A stretch of 64,000 nucleotides of DNA from Symbiodinium natans (taxonomy: Eukaryota > Sar > Dinophyceae > Suessiales > Symbiodiniaceae), in contig CAJNDS010000066.1 in assembly GCA_905221605.1 (NCBI GenBank), forward strand, positions 1 through 64,000, in the 5' to 3' direction. Below are positions 1-11,300 of the stretch, piece after piece. Positions within the stretch are counted from its first letter, which is position 1. Every line of letters begins with the position of its first letter. The notes below the pieces were generated by a model. That model was not told the origin of the DNA. It saw nothing but the letters and a program-made list of their open reading frames with translations, and searched no databases. Made by a program: the position numbers and the translations under genes.

Positions 1-29
1 GGGGGGGGGGGGGGGGGGGGGGGGGGGGG
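1..29. repeat. G homopolymer at window edge
   Basis: An uninterrupted run of G opens the window. Other G or C homopolymers occur at about 3130-3155, 9631-9648, 14803-14822, 24446-24458 and 49481-49493. They may be real microsatellites or places where read assembly is unreliable. Confidence 0.9.
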
Positions 30-358
30 CGAATCTCAAAAAGAACCTCCGAAGCCTCAGCATCTTCGAGGCACTTTCTGCCAACTCAAGGGCTTCTGGG
101 CACTTCAGAGCAGTTCAGGTGGTTGTGTACGCTGGCAGAGTTGCGTGCCTTAGGGAAAAAACGTTGACAGATAAATTGCTACGTATATTCCCATACTCTG
201 TAGACTGCTGGCCGAACACCCTTTCAAAGGCTGACGTTGCACGGCACCAAGGCGGCTGGAAGCCAAGTCTCTAATCGATTTTTACAGCAACTTCTCCGGT
301 CCAGCAGACCCCGGAGATCCGACAGCTGGAGCCCGGCGAAACAGGGCCCCGACAATGC

Positions 359-2303
359 CGTACACGTCCGGGTATCGGATTTGTGGGCAGCTGGACCTCA
401 GCTCAAGCGATGCGCGCTCTCTCAGAGACCTCTTTCCCTCAGTTTTGTCAGCTTCCTCTTCTACATCGCGCTCTCGAATTTTCGAATCCTGCAGGATGCT
501 CTCTTGGTGCCTGGCACTACGATGATTTGCGTGGGCCCCATCTTGTCCAACGTCCTGTGCATGGGCTCGCAGGCTCACGGGCTCACAGATTCAAGGGCTC
601 AGGGAGCTTCGGGTCGCTTCGGGGAGTTGCGGGGGAGTGTCACACTCTGGTTTCAGTTTGCAGAAATCACCCTAATCCCAAGACCAATCCCAGTCCTCAA
701 GATGGCATTCTTCAAGGTGTTGCCGCGGACGATGGAGTCGTCCAAGGCAACCACGGCATCCTCAGATGGTTCGGATTGAGAGTTTACCTTAGAAATGTTG
801 ACAGCCTCTTGTGTTTAAAAGCGGTTGTTGTGATCGTTGTGATCCCCATGATGCTGGCCTGCCCCCGCCGCACCGTTCCGTAGTGGATGTCGTAGGCATG
901 CATCGTCAGGTGCTCGCGGGAGGAGTCCTCCGAATCTACAGTCGACCCGTTCTCCATTTGACAGAATAATGCCGCGAACTCGGGCAGCCTCGGGCACAGC
1001 TCAAGGCTGAGGGAGTAGGGTGAGCACAGTAGGCTTCTCGGAGTTGTGTTGTTCTGAGGCGTTCTGGGGCACGCAACGCGTCCTCCTGGATGAAGGTCCT
1101 GATCTTCGCATCCTTGTGAACCACTTTCTCAGTGCGCACCTTCTGCCACAGGGAATGTCTTTCGAGTGAGGCCGCTCAAGGCTGGAGGTGTCTGAATGGT
1201 GCGAAATGGTGCACATCCTTTGCGCAGAAAGCTCCAGGACTCTTGGCGCCTTGGCGCTGAGCAGCTCGTGGAGCTTCGCCTCGTCGATTTTCACCGCGCT
1301 GCCGTTTTGGCCCATCGCCTGCGCTTCGTGAGCCCTGAGGGTTTTTACAGGGTTCGCTGTGATTGGCGCGTTCACAAGGCTTACAGCGTCTAACAGCGGG
1401 GCTTACAGCTTAGATTGTTACTGAAACTCGTTTGAAAGGTAGTTTGACTCATGGTCGCACTGCGGAATCCACGAGCTCAGGAACTCATCAGGCGCCGGTA
1501 TTGATGTACGCTGCACATGGAGTCGGTAACAGCCCAACCCCTTGATCCCCCTTCAGCCCCCAAAACCTTGAACCACTAAAAGCCCCTGGCCCGAATGACT
1601 CAAACCCTCCAAAAACTCGAAACGGCCTTGACCAGTTCAGCCTTCTGGCGGTCCAAGTGATCCTGGGCCTGGAGGCAGCGTTGGACTCACAAGTTCAAGC
1701 GACAGCGCTTCGCTGCATCCTCTGAACTCGAATCTGCGCTCTCTTGCTCGTCTTTTGGTTGGAGGAGTTTAGGGCACCTACAGGGCCCAACCTGAGAGAA
1801 GTCGCTACTTCGAGCCTCACGGTTTCGGCTAGTTGCTGGCAGTAGCGCCCCTCTCAGACCCCCAAAAAAAACAAGAATTCGGCCACCTTACCCCCCCCCC
1901 GCCCGCCCACTCTTCGGCTCTTCAAGGCCTGCTTTGCCAAGCCCAGGAAGGCGAGCTCCGAGGTGTTGGGGATGAAGCTGAGCACCGTGTTCCTGGGCTT
2001 AAACCCCCCCCCGCTAAGGCGCAAAGACCGAAACACCTTTAAGGCGGCCCAGATGCGCCAGGGAGAGGCCGTTCACGTCCAACCTGATGCTTTGCTCCGA
2101 AGAGCCGGGGGCGGCTTTTATTTTCAGACTTCTTGAAGATGTTGGACGTAGTTTTGGGACGTAGTTTTGGGACGTTTCTTAGAATGTGGGGTTGGCTAAG
2201 TGCACTGTGACAAGTGACTGGGTGGGCAAACTGATGTGCATGAATTAAGCCGCTCAGTGTCGGGCAAATTCAGCAGCGGAGGCAGCAAGAGTCGGCCCAG
2301 TTC
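359..2303 (-). CDS. purF: purF exons of the phosphoribosyltransferase domain, including the PRPP loop
   Basis: Eight exons follow the large intron. 2254-2303 reads ELGRLLLPPLLN; 1929-1992 reads NTVLSFIPNTSELAF; 1241-1318 reads AKLHELLSAKAPR; 1080-1142 reads VRTEKVVHKDAKIRTFIQED; 859-927 reads SSREHLTMHAYDIHYGTVR; 696-760 reads DAVVALDDSIVRGNTLKN; 516-554 reads TLDKMGPTQIIVV; 359-396 reads SSCPQIRYPDVYG. The segment ALDDSIVRGNT is the PRPP-binding loop with its paired Asp residues. The last exon ends with a GC donor (GCATTG) after YG, and the next exon, expected to begin with an IDM-like segment, was not found in the 358 bases to its left. Confidence 0.92.
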
Positions 2304-5300
2304 CTTCCAGTCGTGGCCAGTAGAGGACTTATCTCAACGCCCACTCAGGGACGAAAGCACATGCAGGGTGTCCAGGGGTGTGTCGGGAAGTAGATCCCGG
2401 TTGAAAGGTGGGGCGTCTCTGGGTTTTTCGAGTCTGCCTCCTTGTGGCCGAGTCCACATGCAGTCCAAAGAATCCCAGAGCATGCCAGGAGTGCCCAAAA
2501 TCCCTCCCCCCCAGAGCCCCACACTCACAGCAGACCCTTGCGGTGGTTGTGAATTGCTTGGTAGGCACGTGTTGTCTGTGTATCCTTGGAACTGGTCTCC
2601 GGAAAGAGAGATGCCCCTAAACCCTAAAACCCTAAGCCTGCAACCCAAACCCTATACCCTAAACCCCTATCCTAAACTCTGAACCCATAACCCTACCACG
2701 AAGCCCTAGCCAAACCCTATACCCCAAGCCCGAAAGCCTACACCCAAAACCCTAAAACAAGCAAGAGCAAAACAATAAAATAGAATTATACTACGAAAAT
2801 GAACAAACCACGTAGAAGCAGCTTCCAAGATTAAGTATATGCATATATCTATATACATATCCGCCGACCCCAGCGGTAGCAGGGCGGCGTCAGTGAAGAC
2901 CCCCCACCGCCCTCACCGCCCTCACCCGCTCTCACAGCATGCTGCTCATGACACCTTGAATTGGAGTGTTTTTGCATTGTTTGGCTTCAGTGCATGCCCA
3001 AACCCCGCCACCCATCGCCGTCACCCATGACGCCTTGAATTGGACCTTTGACCCCCCCCCACCCCATCCATTCAGGTGGTTTAAAGGGTCCAGTGCATGC
3101 CCGACCACCCCACGCCCCCCCACACCCCCCCACCCCCCCCCCCCCCCCCCCCCCACCCCCCCCACCCCCCACCCCCCCACCCCCCACGCACCGCCCCCCA
3201 CTGAACCCATGGCTCCTGGCCCCATTGGCTCATGGTCCACGGCCCATGGATGTGGCTTCTCAGCTGACTTTAAAGGCTCCGCCCGCTCCGCTTGCTCCGC
3301 TTGCTCCGCCCTCCGCCCTTCCAGCTCCGCCTACTCCCCTCTGGCCCATGCTCCCACTCTCCATCCCCTTGACCTACCCCTCATGGACCCCCCCACGCCC
3401 CCCCACACCCCCCCTACCCCTTACCCCTCACGCACCCATGCCCCTCATGGACCCATGGCTCCTGGCCCCATGGCTCCCCATTCATTATGGTCCACGGCCC
3501 AAGCAGGTGGCTTCTCCGCCCCTACCCCCACCACCTCTACCCTTCCCGCTCCGCATACTCCCTCCCTTGCCCAAGCCCCCCACGCACCCCGCCATGCTTC
3601 TCATGGACCCATGGCTCCTGGTCCCATTCTTCATCCCTCGACCTGCATGGGCTAATGCACCCTGCCCCGCCGCCCACGCTTGTCATGCTCCACCCCCACC
3701 CCCAACCCCCACCCCCACCCCCACCGCCCCCACCCCCACCCCCCACGCACCCACTGGACCCATGGCTCCTGGCCCCATTGGCTCATGGTCCGCGGCCCAT
3801 GGATGTGGCTTCTCAGCCACCACCCACGCACCACCGTTCCCCGCCCATCCGCCCTTCCCGCTCTCCCCTTGCCCAAGCCCCCCACGCACCCCGCCATGCT
3901 TCTCATGGACCCATGGTGTTGGTCCCATTCTTTATCCCTCGACCTGCATGGCTGCCAATGCTGGTCCTAGCATACTCCCCCCTTGCCCAAGCCCCCCACG
4001 CACCCCGCCATGCTTCTCATGGACCCATGGCTCCTGGTCCCATTCTTCATCCCTCGACCTGCATGGCTGCCAATGCTGGTCAAAAAAATGGCCCCTGCTC
4101 CACCCCCACCCCCAACCCCCACCCCACCCCGCACGCACCCTGCCACCCCCAACCCCCAACCCCCACCCCCACCCCCACGCACCCACACTTCCAACCCCCC
4201 CCCCACCCCCCCACGCACCCCGCCCCCCACTGGACCCATGGCTCCTGGCCCCATTGGCTCATGGTCCACGGCCCATGGATGAGAAGCCGACTTTAAAGGC
4301 CCCAGTGCATGTCCGGGCCCTCCGCCCGCTCCGCCCGCTCCGCCCTCCGCCCTTCCAGCTCATGCACCCATGGCTCCTGGCCCCATGGCTCCCCTCCGCC
4401 CCTACCCCGACCACCCACGCACCCGCTCCCCGCCCATCCGCCCTTCCCGCTCCGCATACATTCCCCTTGCCCAAGCCCCCCACGCACCCCGCCATGCTTT
4501 TCTTGGACCCATGGCTCCTGGTCGCATTCTTCATCCCTTGAGCTGCTCCACCCCCACCCGCAACCCCCACCCATACCGTACGCACCCAACCCCCACCCCC
4601 ACCCACCCACACTTCCAACCCCCACCCCCACCCCCCATGCACCCCGCCCCCCACTGAACCCATGGCTCCTGGCCCCATTGGCTCATGGTCCACGGCCCAT
4701 GGATGTGGCTTCTCGCTCCGCCCGCTCCGCTTGCTCCGCTTGCTCCGCCCTCCGCCCTTCCAGCTCCGCCTACTCCCCTCTGGCCCATGCTCCCACTCTC
4801 CATCCCCTTGACCTACCCCTCATGGACCCCCCCACGCCCCCCCACACCCCCCCTCCCCCTTGCCCCTCACGCACCCATGCCCCTCATGGACCCATGGCTC
4901 CTGGCCCCATGGCTCCCCATTCAATATCGTCCACGGCCCAAGCAGGTGGCTTCTCCACCCCTACCCCCACCACCTCTATCCTTCCCGCTCCGCATACTCC
5001 CTCCCTTGCCCAAGCCCCCCACGCACCCCGCCATGCTTCTCATGGACCCATGGCTCCTGATCCCATTCTTCATCCCTCGACCTGCATGGCTGCCAATGCT
5101 GGTCCGAAAAATGGCCCCTCACCCCCAACCCCCCCCACCCCGCACGCACCCTGCCCCGCCGCCCATGCTTGTCATGGACCCATGGCTCCTGGCCCAATGG
5201 CCCCCACCCCCAACCCCCACCCCCACCCCCACCACCCCCACCCCCACCCCCCACGCACCCCGCCCCCCACTGGACCCATGGCTCCTGGCCCCATTGGCTC

Positions 5301-8300
5301 GGCCCATGGATGTGGCTTCTCAGCTGACTTAAAAGCCAGCTCCGCCTACTCCCCCCTTGGCCCATGCTCCCACTCTCCATCGCCTCGACCTCCCCCGCTT
5401 GGCCCGCTTGCTCTACCCCCACCACCCCAAGCCCCCCACGCACCCGCCATGCTTCTCATGGACCCATGGCTCCTGGTCCCATTCTTCATCCCTCGACCTG
5501 CATGGCTGCTGGTCCTGGCATACTCCCCCCTTGCCCAACCACCCCGCCATGCTTCTCATGGACCCATGGCTCCTGGTCCCATTCTTCATCCCTCGACCTG
5601 CATGGCTGCCAATGCTGGTCCGAAAAATGGCCCCTGCTCCACCCCCACCCCCAACCCCCACCCCCACCCCGCACGCACCCTGCACCCACTTCCAACCCCA
5701 CCCCCACCCCACGCCAACTTCCAACCCCCACCCCCACGCACCCCGCCCCCCACTGGACCCATGGCTCCTGGCCCCATTGGCTCGTGGTCCTTCTTTAAGG
5801 GCCCCAGCGCATGCCCGGGCCCTCCGCCCGCTCCGCCCGCTCCGCCCTCCGCCCTTCCAGCTCCGCCTACTCCACTCTGGCTCATGCTCCCACTCTCCAT
5901 CCCCTTGACCTACCCCTCATGGACCCAGCTCCCTACCCCTTACCCCTCACGCACCCTCCCCATGATCCACACATTTGGCCTCGGGAAGGGGGTTTTGGGA
6001 GGGGGGGGGACTCCAGACTCCAGATTTCCAGAAAAAATCTGGAGTACCCAGCCCCGGACTCCAGACTCCAGATTTCTAGAAAAAATCTGGAGTACCCCCA
6101 GACTCCAGACTCCAGATTTCCGCACCCCCACTGGAGTACCTCCAGACTCCAGACTCCAGATTTCAAAAAAAAATCTGGAGTACCGGGACTCTGGACTCCA
6201 GATTCTGGAGTCTGTAATCTGGAGTGTGGGGGCGCGAGTACTCCAGATTTTTTCTGGAAATCTGGAGTCTGGAGTCTGGGGTCCCGGTACTCCAGATTTT
6301 TTCTGGAAATCTGGAGTCTGGAGTCCGGGGCCCGGGTACTCCAGATTTTTTCTGGAAATCTGGAGTCTGGAGTCCGGGGCCCAGGTACTCCAGATTTTTT
6401 CTGGAAATCTGGAGTCTGGAGTCCGGGGCCCGGGTACTCCAGATTTTTTCTGGAAATCTGGAGTCCGGGGCCCGGGCACTCCAGATTTTTTCTGGAAATC
6501 TGGAGTCTGGAGTCAGGGGCCCGGGTACTCCAGATTTTTTCTGGAAATCTGGAGTCTGGAGTCCGGGGCCCGGGTACTCCAGATTTTTTCTGGAAATCTG
6601 GAGTCTGGAGTCTGGGGTCCCGGTACTCCAGATTTTTTCTGGAAATCTGGAGTCTGGAGTCCGGGGCCCGGGTACTCCAGATTTTTTCTAGAAATCTAGT
6701 GTTTAGGGTTTAGTGTGTAGGTTTCAGGGTTTAGTGTTTTGTGTTTAGGGTTGAGTGTTAAGTTTAGGTTTTAGGGTTGAGGGTCAAGCGGCTCGGCTAA
6801 AACCCAAATAAAACCCTAAACTCTGAAATCCAAACAGTAAGCATCTGAAACGCCGACGGGCTTTTGGTTTCAGGTTTAGATTTAGTAGGGCTCGAGGTTC
6901 TGGCCTTGGGGTTTGCTGTTTAGGGTTTAGGGTTTAGTGTCTAATGTTTAGGGTTTAGTTTGAAATGTTTAAGGTTTAGTTTTTGGGTTAAGTGCTTCAA
7001 TGTTTAGGGTTTCGTGCTAAGTGTTTGGGGTTTGTGCTAAGGGCTTAGTGTTAAGTTTTTAGGGTTAGTGTTTAGGGTTTAGTGTTGAGGGTTTCGGGTT
7101 TGGGTTTTAGGTTAAGGGTTTTAAGGATTTTTACAAATTTAAATTATCTGGGGAAGGCACCGGGGCTGCCCCAGACCATTGACAACTTAAAAAATCATTC
7201 TGTTTAGGCTTTAGGGTTTAGTGTGTAGGGTTTAGTGTGTAATGGTTAGGGTTTAGTTTGTAGGGTGTAGTGTTTAAGTGTTTAGGGTTTAGTGTTTAGT
7301 AAGGGTTTAGTGCTTAAGTGTTTAGGGTTTCGTGTTCAGTGTTTGGGGTTCGTGCTAAGGGCGTAGTGTTAAGCTTTTAGGGTTAGTGTTTACGCTGGTG
7401 TTTAGGGTTCAGTCCTAAGGGTTTCGGTTTTTTTTGGGTTAAGGGTTTAGTGTGTAGGGTTTAGTGTGTAATGTTTAGGGTTTAGTTTTTAGGGGTGCTT
7501 AGGTGTTTAGGGTTTCCTGTTAAGTGTTTGGGGTTTGTGCTAAGGGCTTAGTGTTAAGTTTTTACGGTTAGTGTTTAGGGTCTGGTGCTGAGTGTTTAGG
7601 GTTTAGTAGTGCTTAAGTGTTTAGGGTTTCGTGTCAAGTGTTTGGGGTTTGTGGGCCTAGTGTTAAGATTTTAGGGGCAGTGTTTAGGGTCTAGTGCTGA
7701 GTGTTTAGGGTTTAGTGTGAAGGGTTTCAGTTTGGTTTTTTGGATTTAGGGTGTTAAGGATGTTTACTAGTGTTCAGGGTTTAGTGTGTAGGGTTTAGTG
7801 TGTAATGTTCAGGGTTTTGTTTTTAGGGTGTAGTGTTTGAGTGTTTAGGGTTTCGTGTTTAGGGTCTAGTGAGTCTAGTGCTTAAGTGTTTAGGGTTTCA
7901 TGTTAAGTGCTTGGGGTTTGTGCTAAGGGCTTAGTGTTAAGTTTTTGGGTTAGTGTTTAGGGTCTGGTGCTGAGTGTTTAGGGTTTAGAGCTAAGGGTTT
8001 CGGGGTTGGATTTCAGGGTTAAGGGGTTTGAGGGTTTTTGCAAGTTTACATGATCTGGGGAAGGAGGCACTGGGGCTTCCCCAGACCCACCTAAACATTA
8101 AAAATCCTTAAAATCTTATAAAATCGTTAAGCTTCTGTTTAAGCATTCTCAGGATTATGAAGGTTTTAAGCCGTTTAAGCCTTTTAAAGACCTTAAATTG
8201 CTTACGTATTTAAGTGGCTGCACTTTGCGGATTTTAGAGATTGTTGAAGTTGCCAATGGTCTGGAGAAGCCCCGGTGCCTTCCCCAGACAATATAAAATT

Positions 8301-11300
8301 TTTAAAATCCGTAAAACCCTGAAATTCTTACAGTTGTAAATGGCTGTCCTTTTAAAGTTTAAAGATTTTAGGATGTTCAATTCTAAAATCCGTAACTTCC
8401 TTAATTTTAAACGGCTGCCCGTTTTAAATTTTAAAGAATTTTAGGCTTTTAAGGGATAAACGTTTCGAGGTTGTTAAGGGCTTTAAAGCCTGTTAAGATC
8501 CTTTAAATCTTGAAAATTTTGAAAGGCTTTAAATACCTTAAAGCCCTTCAAATTTGAAAAGGGCTGCCCCTTTTAAGGATCTCTAATATTGCAAATGGTC
8601 TGGGGAAGCCCCGGTGCCTTCCACAGATCATCTAAATTTTTACAAACCCCTAAAACCTAAAACCAACCCTGAAAAGCCTTAAGCTTCTAAATGGCTACCC
8701 TTCTAAAATTTTATAGAGCCGCATAACACAAGTTTCAGAAGCAAAATGCACATAAAAACACTAGGTGTTTTTATAGAGGATAATATAATAATAGAGCTTT
8801 TTGTATTCCAGTGCAGTTTTTACTGCATTTTCCGGTGAAAAAACAGAAAATCAGACAAAGACGAAGACAGGAAAACCATAGGTGTGGATCATGGGGGGGG
8901 GGCTGACCATATATATATATATATACATAATCCGCGGCCGGAGCCCACAGTGCCTTGGCCCCCCTTGGAGGGGGTCGGCGGCACTGGCGGTAGCCATTAA
9001 ATAAACAAAGACACACTACGGGCCTGTCTTGAGAGTAAGACGCATGACACGCCCGTAGAATGCAGACAAAACAAGGTTGTTTTACGTTTTCTTTTGCCTT
9101 ATCTGAATCTTATAGGAACATGCCTGACTTCCTAAGATCCACCCCATTCGTGAACTTAGTTTGGGATGTTCCACCTTATACTAACTGTCTATAATAGGGA
9201 TTATAAGTACTAGATTCAAGCACTCCAGTGATACTCTACTGGACTCTCTTCGCAGGATTGTCTGCAGGACTTTTCTCTGGGGGTGTGTGCACTCCAAAAG
9301 TACTCTGCAGGATGCTTTGCCAGAGCTAGTACAGGAAACCTGGGCGAGAATCGCTGAGTCAAATTCAGAGGGCGGGGAAAAATGACAATGGCAAAAACAC
9401 TGTCAGGATTGATCAGCTTCCATTAAAGCTTCATTGCGAGTTATGTTCATTCTTGACTACTTGTCACGGTCTGAACTTATCATCAAAAACATCTCAGCAT
9501 GTTATGTTGAAATCAAGCAAGTATAGTCAAGAAGCATAGTGAGACATGTTAAGACATTGCTCAAGGCGTTCCGCAAGAGGAGCTGTACATAAAGCAATCG
9601 ATTTTACATATGCTGCCCTTTTTACTGATGCGGGGGGGGGGGGGGGGAGAATCTGCAACTCGTTGAAACGAATCCTCAGCCCTAATCCTTGGCCACGGGT
9701 TCAGGGTTTGCACAAAAAAGCGGCACTATTTACCCTCATCTGCACAGGAACAACAACTCAATGAACACGAGGGTAGGTGCCCGTGCTTATCCGTGGGCGG
9801 AAGCCTCCTTAACCTAGCTTTCGTGACTTGCAGCTTCACAAGTGCAGCGTGGTGCTCACTCGGAAAGACCCTGAATCCAAAACCCCAGCCCTAAGCCCCA
9901 AACCCCCCTGCTGCCCTCAGCGTGCCTCACGCTCGCGATAGACCTCTTGCAGAGAGGCAGCAATGGCAATGAAGGGAACGCCAAGGTTCAAGTTCATCCA
10001 CGGTCAGGCATTGCGCATGGGTGCCAATCTGCATGTTCTGCGCCAGGTTGCGTTGTGTTGGGACACGCTCGGCCAGTCTGCATAAAGCTTCGGCGCCAAC
10101 TAGTCAACATGCTGGAAGCGTCGTGGTGTTGCATGGTACCAACAATGGTGCATATAAGGAAGGGCAGGGAGCAGCAGGCGCATTGATAACACGCTAACCA
10201 ACCGCCTGTAATCAAGGCAAAATAACGGGGCCTGAAGAGTTCGTACTCTCCCGAAGATGGAACCTTCCACGAGCTCCTCCGAGTTTCGGACTCCCGCATC
10301 GTTGCCGCGTGAGAAGTAGATGCGCTCGAAGGAGCACTGCTTGAAGGCCTCGATCGGCTCTTTGTTTTTCAGAGATCTGGGGCCGTGGGTTTTGGAGGTT
10401 GATTTTAGGAACTGCAAAGGACACCTTCGCAGATCTTCAGCACTTTAGGCCGCGGCGCCCCACCCACCACGATGACCAGGCACATGTTGTTTTTGGATGG
10501 TTTTGGTTGAGCTTCTTTCCAGGGCATCGATAGGGACTCAAGGCCGGGGACCCCGGCAAGGGGCACGAGGATCTGCTCCAGAGTCCAGGCCCCGCTCCTG
10601 GACTTTGACTTGAAGCACCGCGACAAGTCCAGGCAGCTCTCAAAAACCATGGGGGGCAGTGAAGCGTCAAGAGGTTTCAGAACTACATACTGTTCAGAAC
10701 TGTACTGGTAGTAGTCTGCACTGCTGCACTGCTCGTACATGACTACAGCATGCAACCCGGCAGTGAGGTTAGGGACTTTGCGTTTCAGGCTTAATTGCCT
10801 TTCTTGTGGACACCTCAGAGCCCCCGGTAGTTCAGTTTCAGTCCAACCCCTGAAACGCCATGGGAGGATGCGAAAGGCAACAAAATGGAGTCTTCCTTAA
10901 CCGGTGAGGAGAGAAGGATCTGAAGGATCTGGCCCGGGCCACCTCTTGATGCACAGCGCCTGTCCGGGAGGAAGCGGATGCACCTTCTCCTGCTGGCGCG
11001 CAAAGACGGCAGCTAAAAGGGTGAGCAGAAAAAGGAGAGCAGATAGGAGAGAAACGGGGGGGAGCAGATCCCACAGTGGGCAGTTCTCAGCCTCGGCTCT
11101 CGGAGATGGGGCCGCCCTTTCTCATGGCCCCTCGCTTTATCAGCTTAATGAAACGCCGACCCCCGCCTCCTGCACACCGAAGACGGTCTGGATCAGAGGC
11201 GCCTCCGAGCACACCGTGATGAAGTCCTCCGCTTGGGCTGCTGAAGGGCTTGGGAGGCTCCTTCAAGGGGGCTCAGGCATTCCACCTCCGCCATCCTCGA

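Larger units (their letters stand above)
2304..9925 (-). other. purF: 7.6-kb purF intron packed with satellites
   Basis: This intron separates the micro-exon at 9926-9943 from the exon at 2254-2303. It holds CCCTAAA-type repeats (2.61-2.76 kb), a C-rich satellite (2.88-5.96 kb), a mirrored 49-bp satellite (6.0-6.7 kb), TTTAGGG-type repeats (6.7-8.0 kb), and an A/T-rich stretch with short hairpins (8.0-8.8 kb). From 8.8 to 9.9 kb it is ordinary sequence with a short TA run near 8910 and a G run near 9640; I see no further gene in it. Confidence 0.8.

Noticed and set aside
3048..6713. Very long proline-rich plus-strand reading frames (about 500 and 800 codons) over the C-rich and 49-bp satellites
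   Set aside because: All frames on both strands stay open because the repeats lack stop words; they run through a satellite inversion point without any change and lie in a purF intron on the other strand.
6701..8030. A true chromosome end
   Set aside because: The TTTAGGG copies are strongly degenerate and unique sequence with purF exons continues on both sides.
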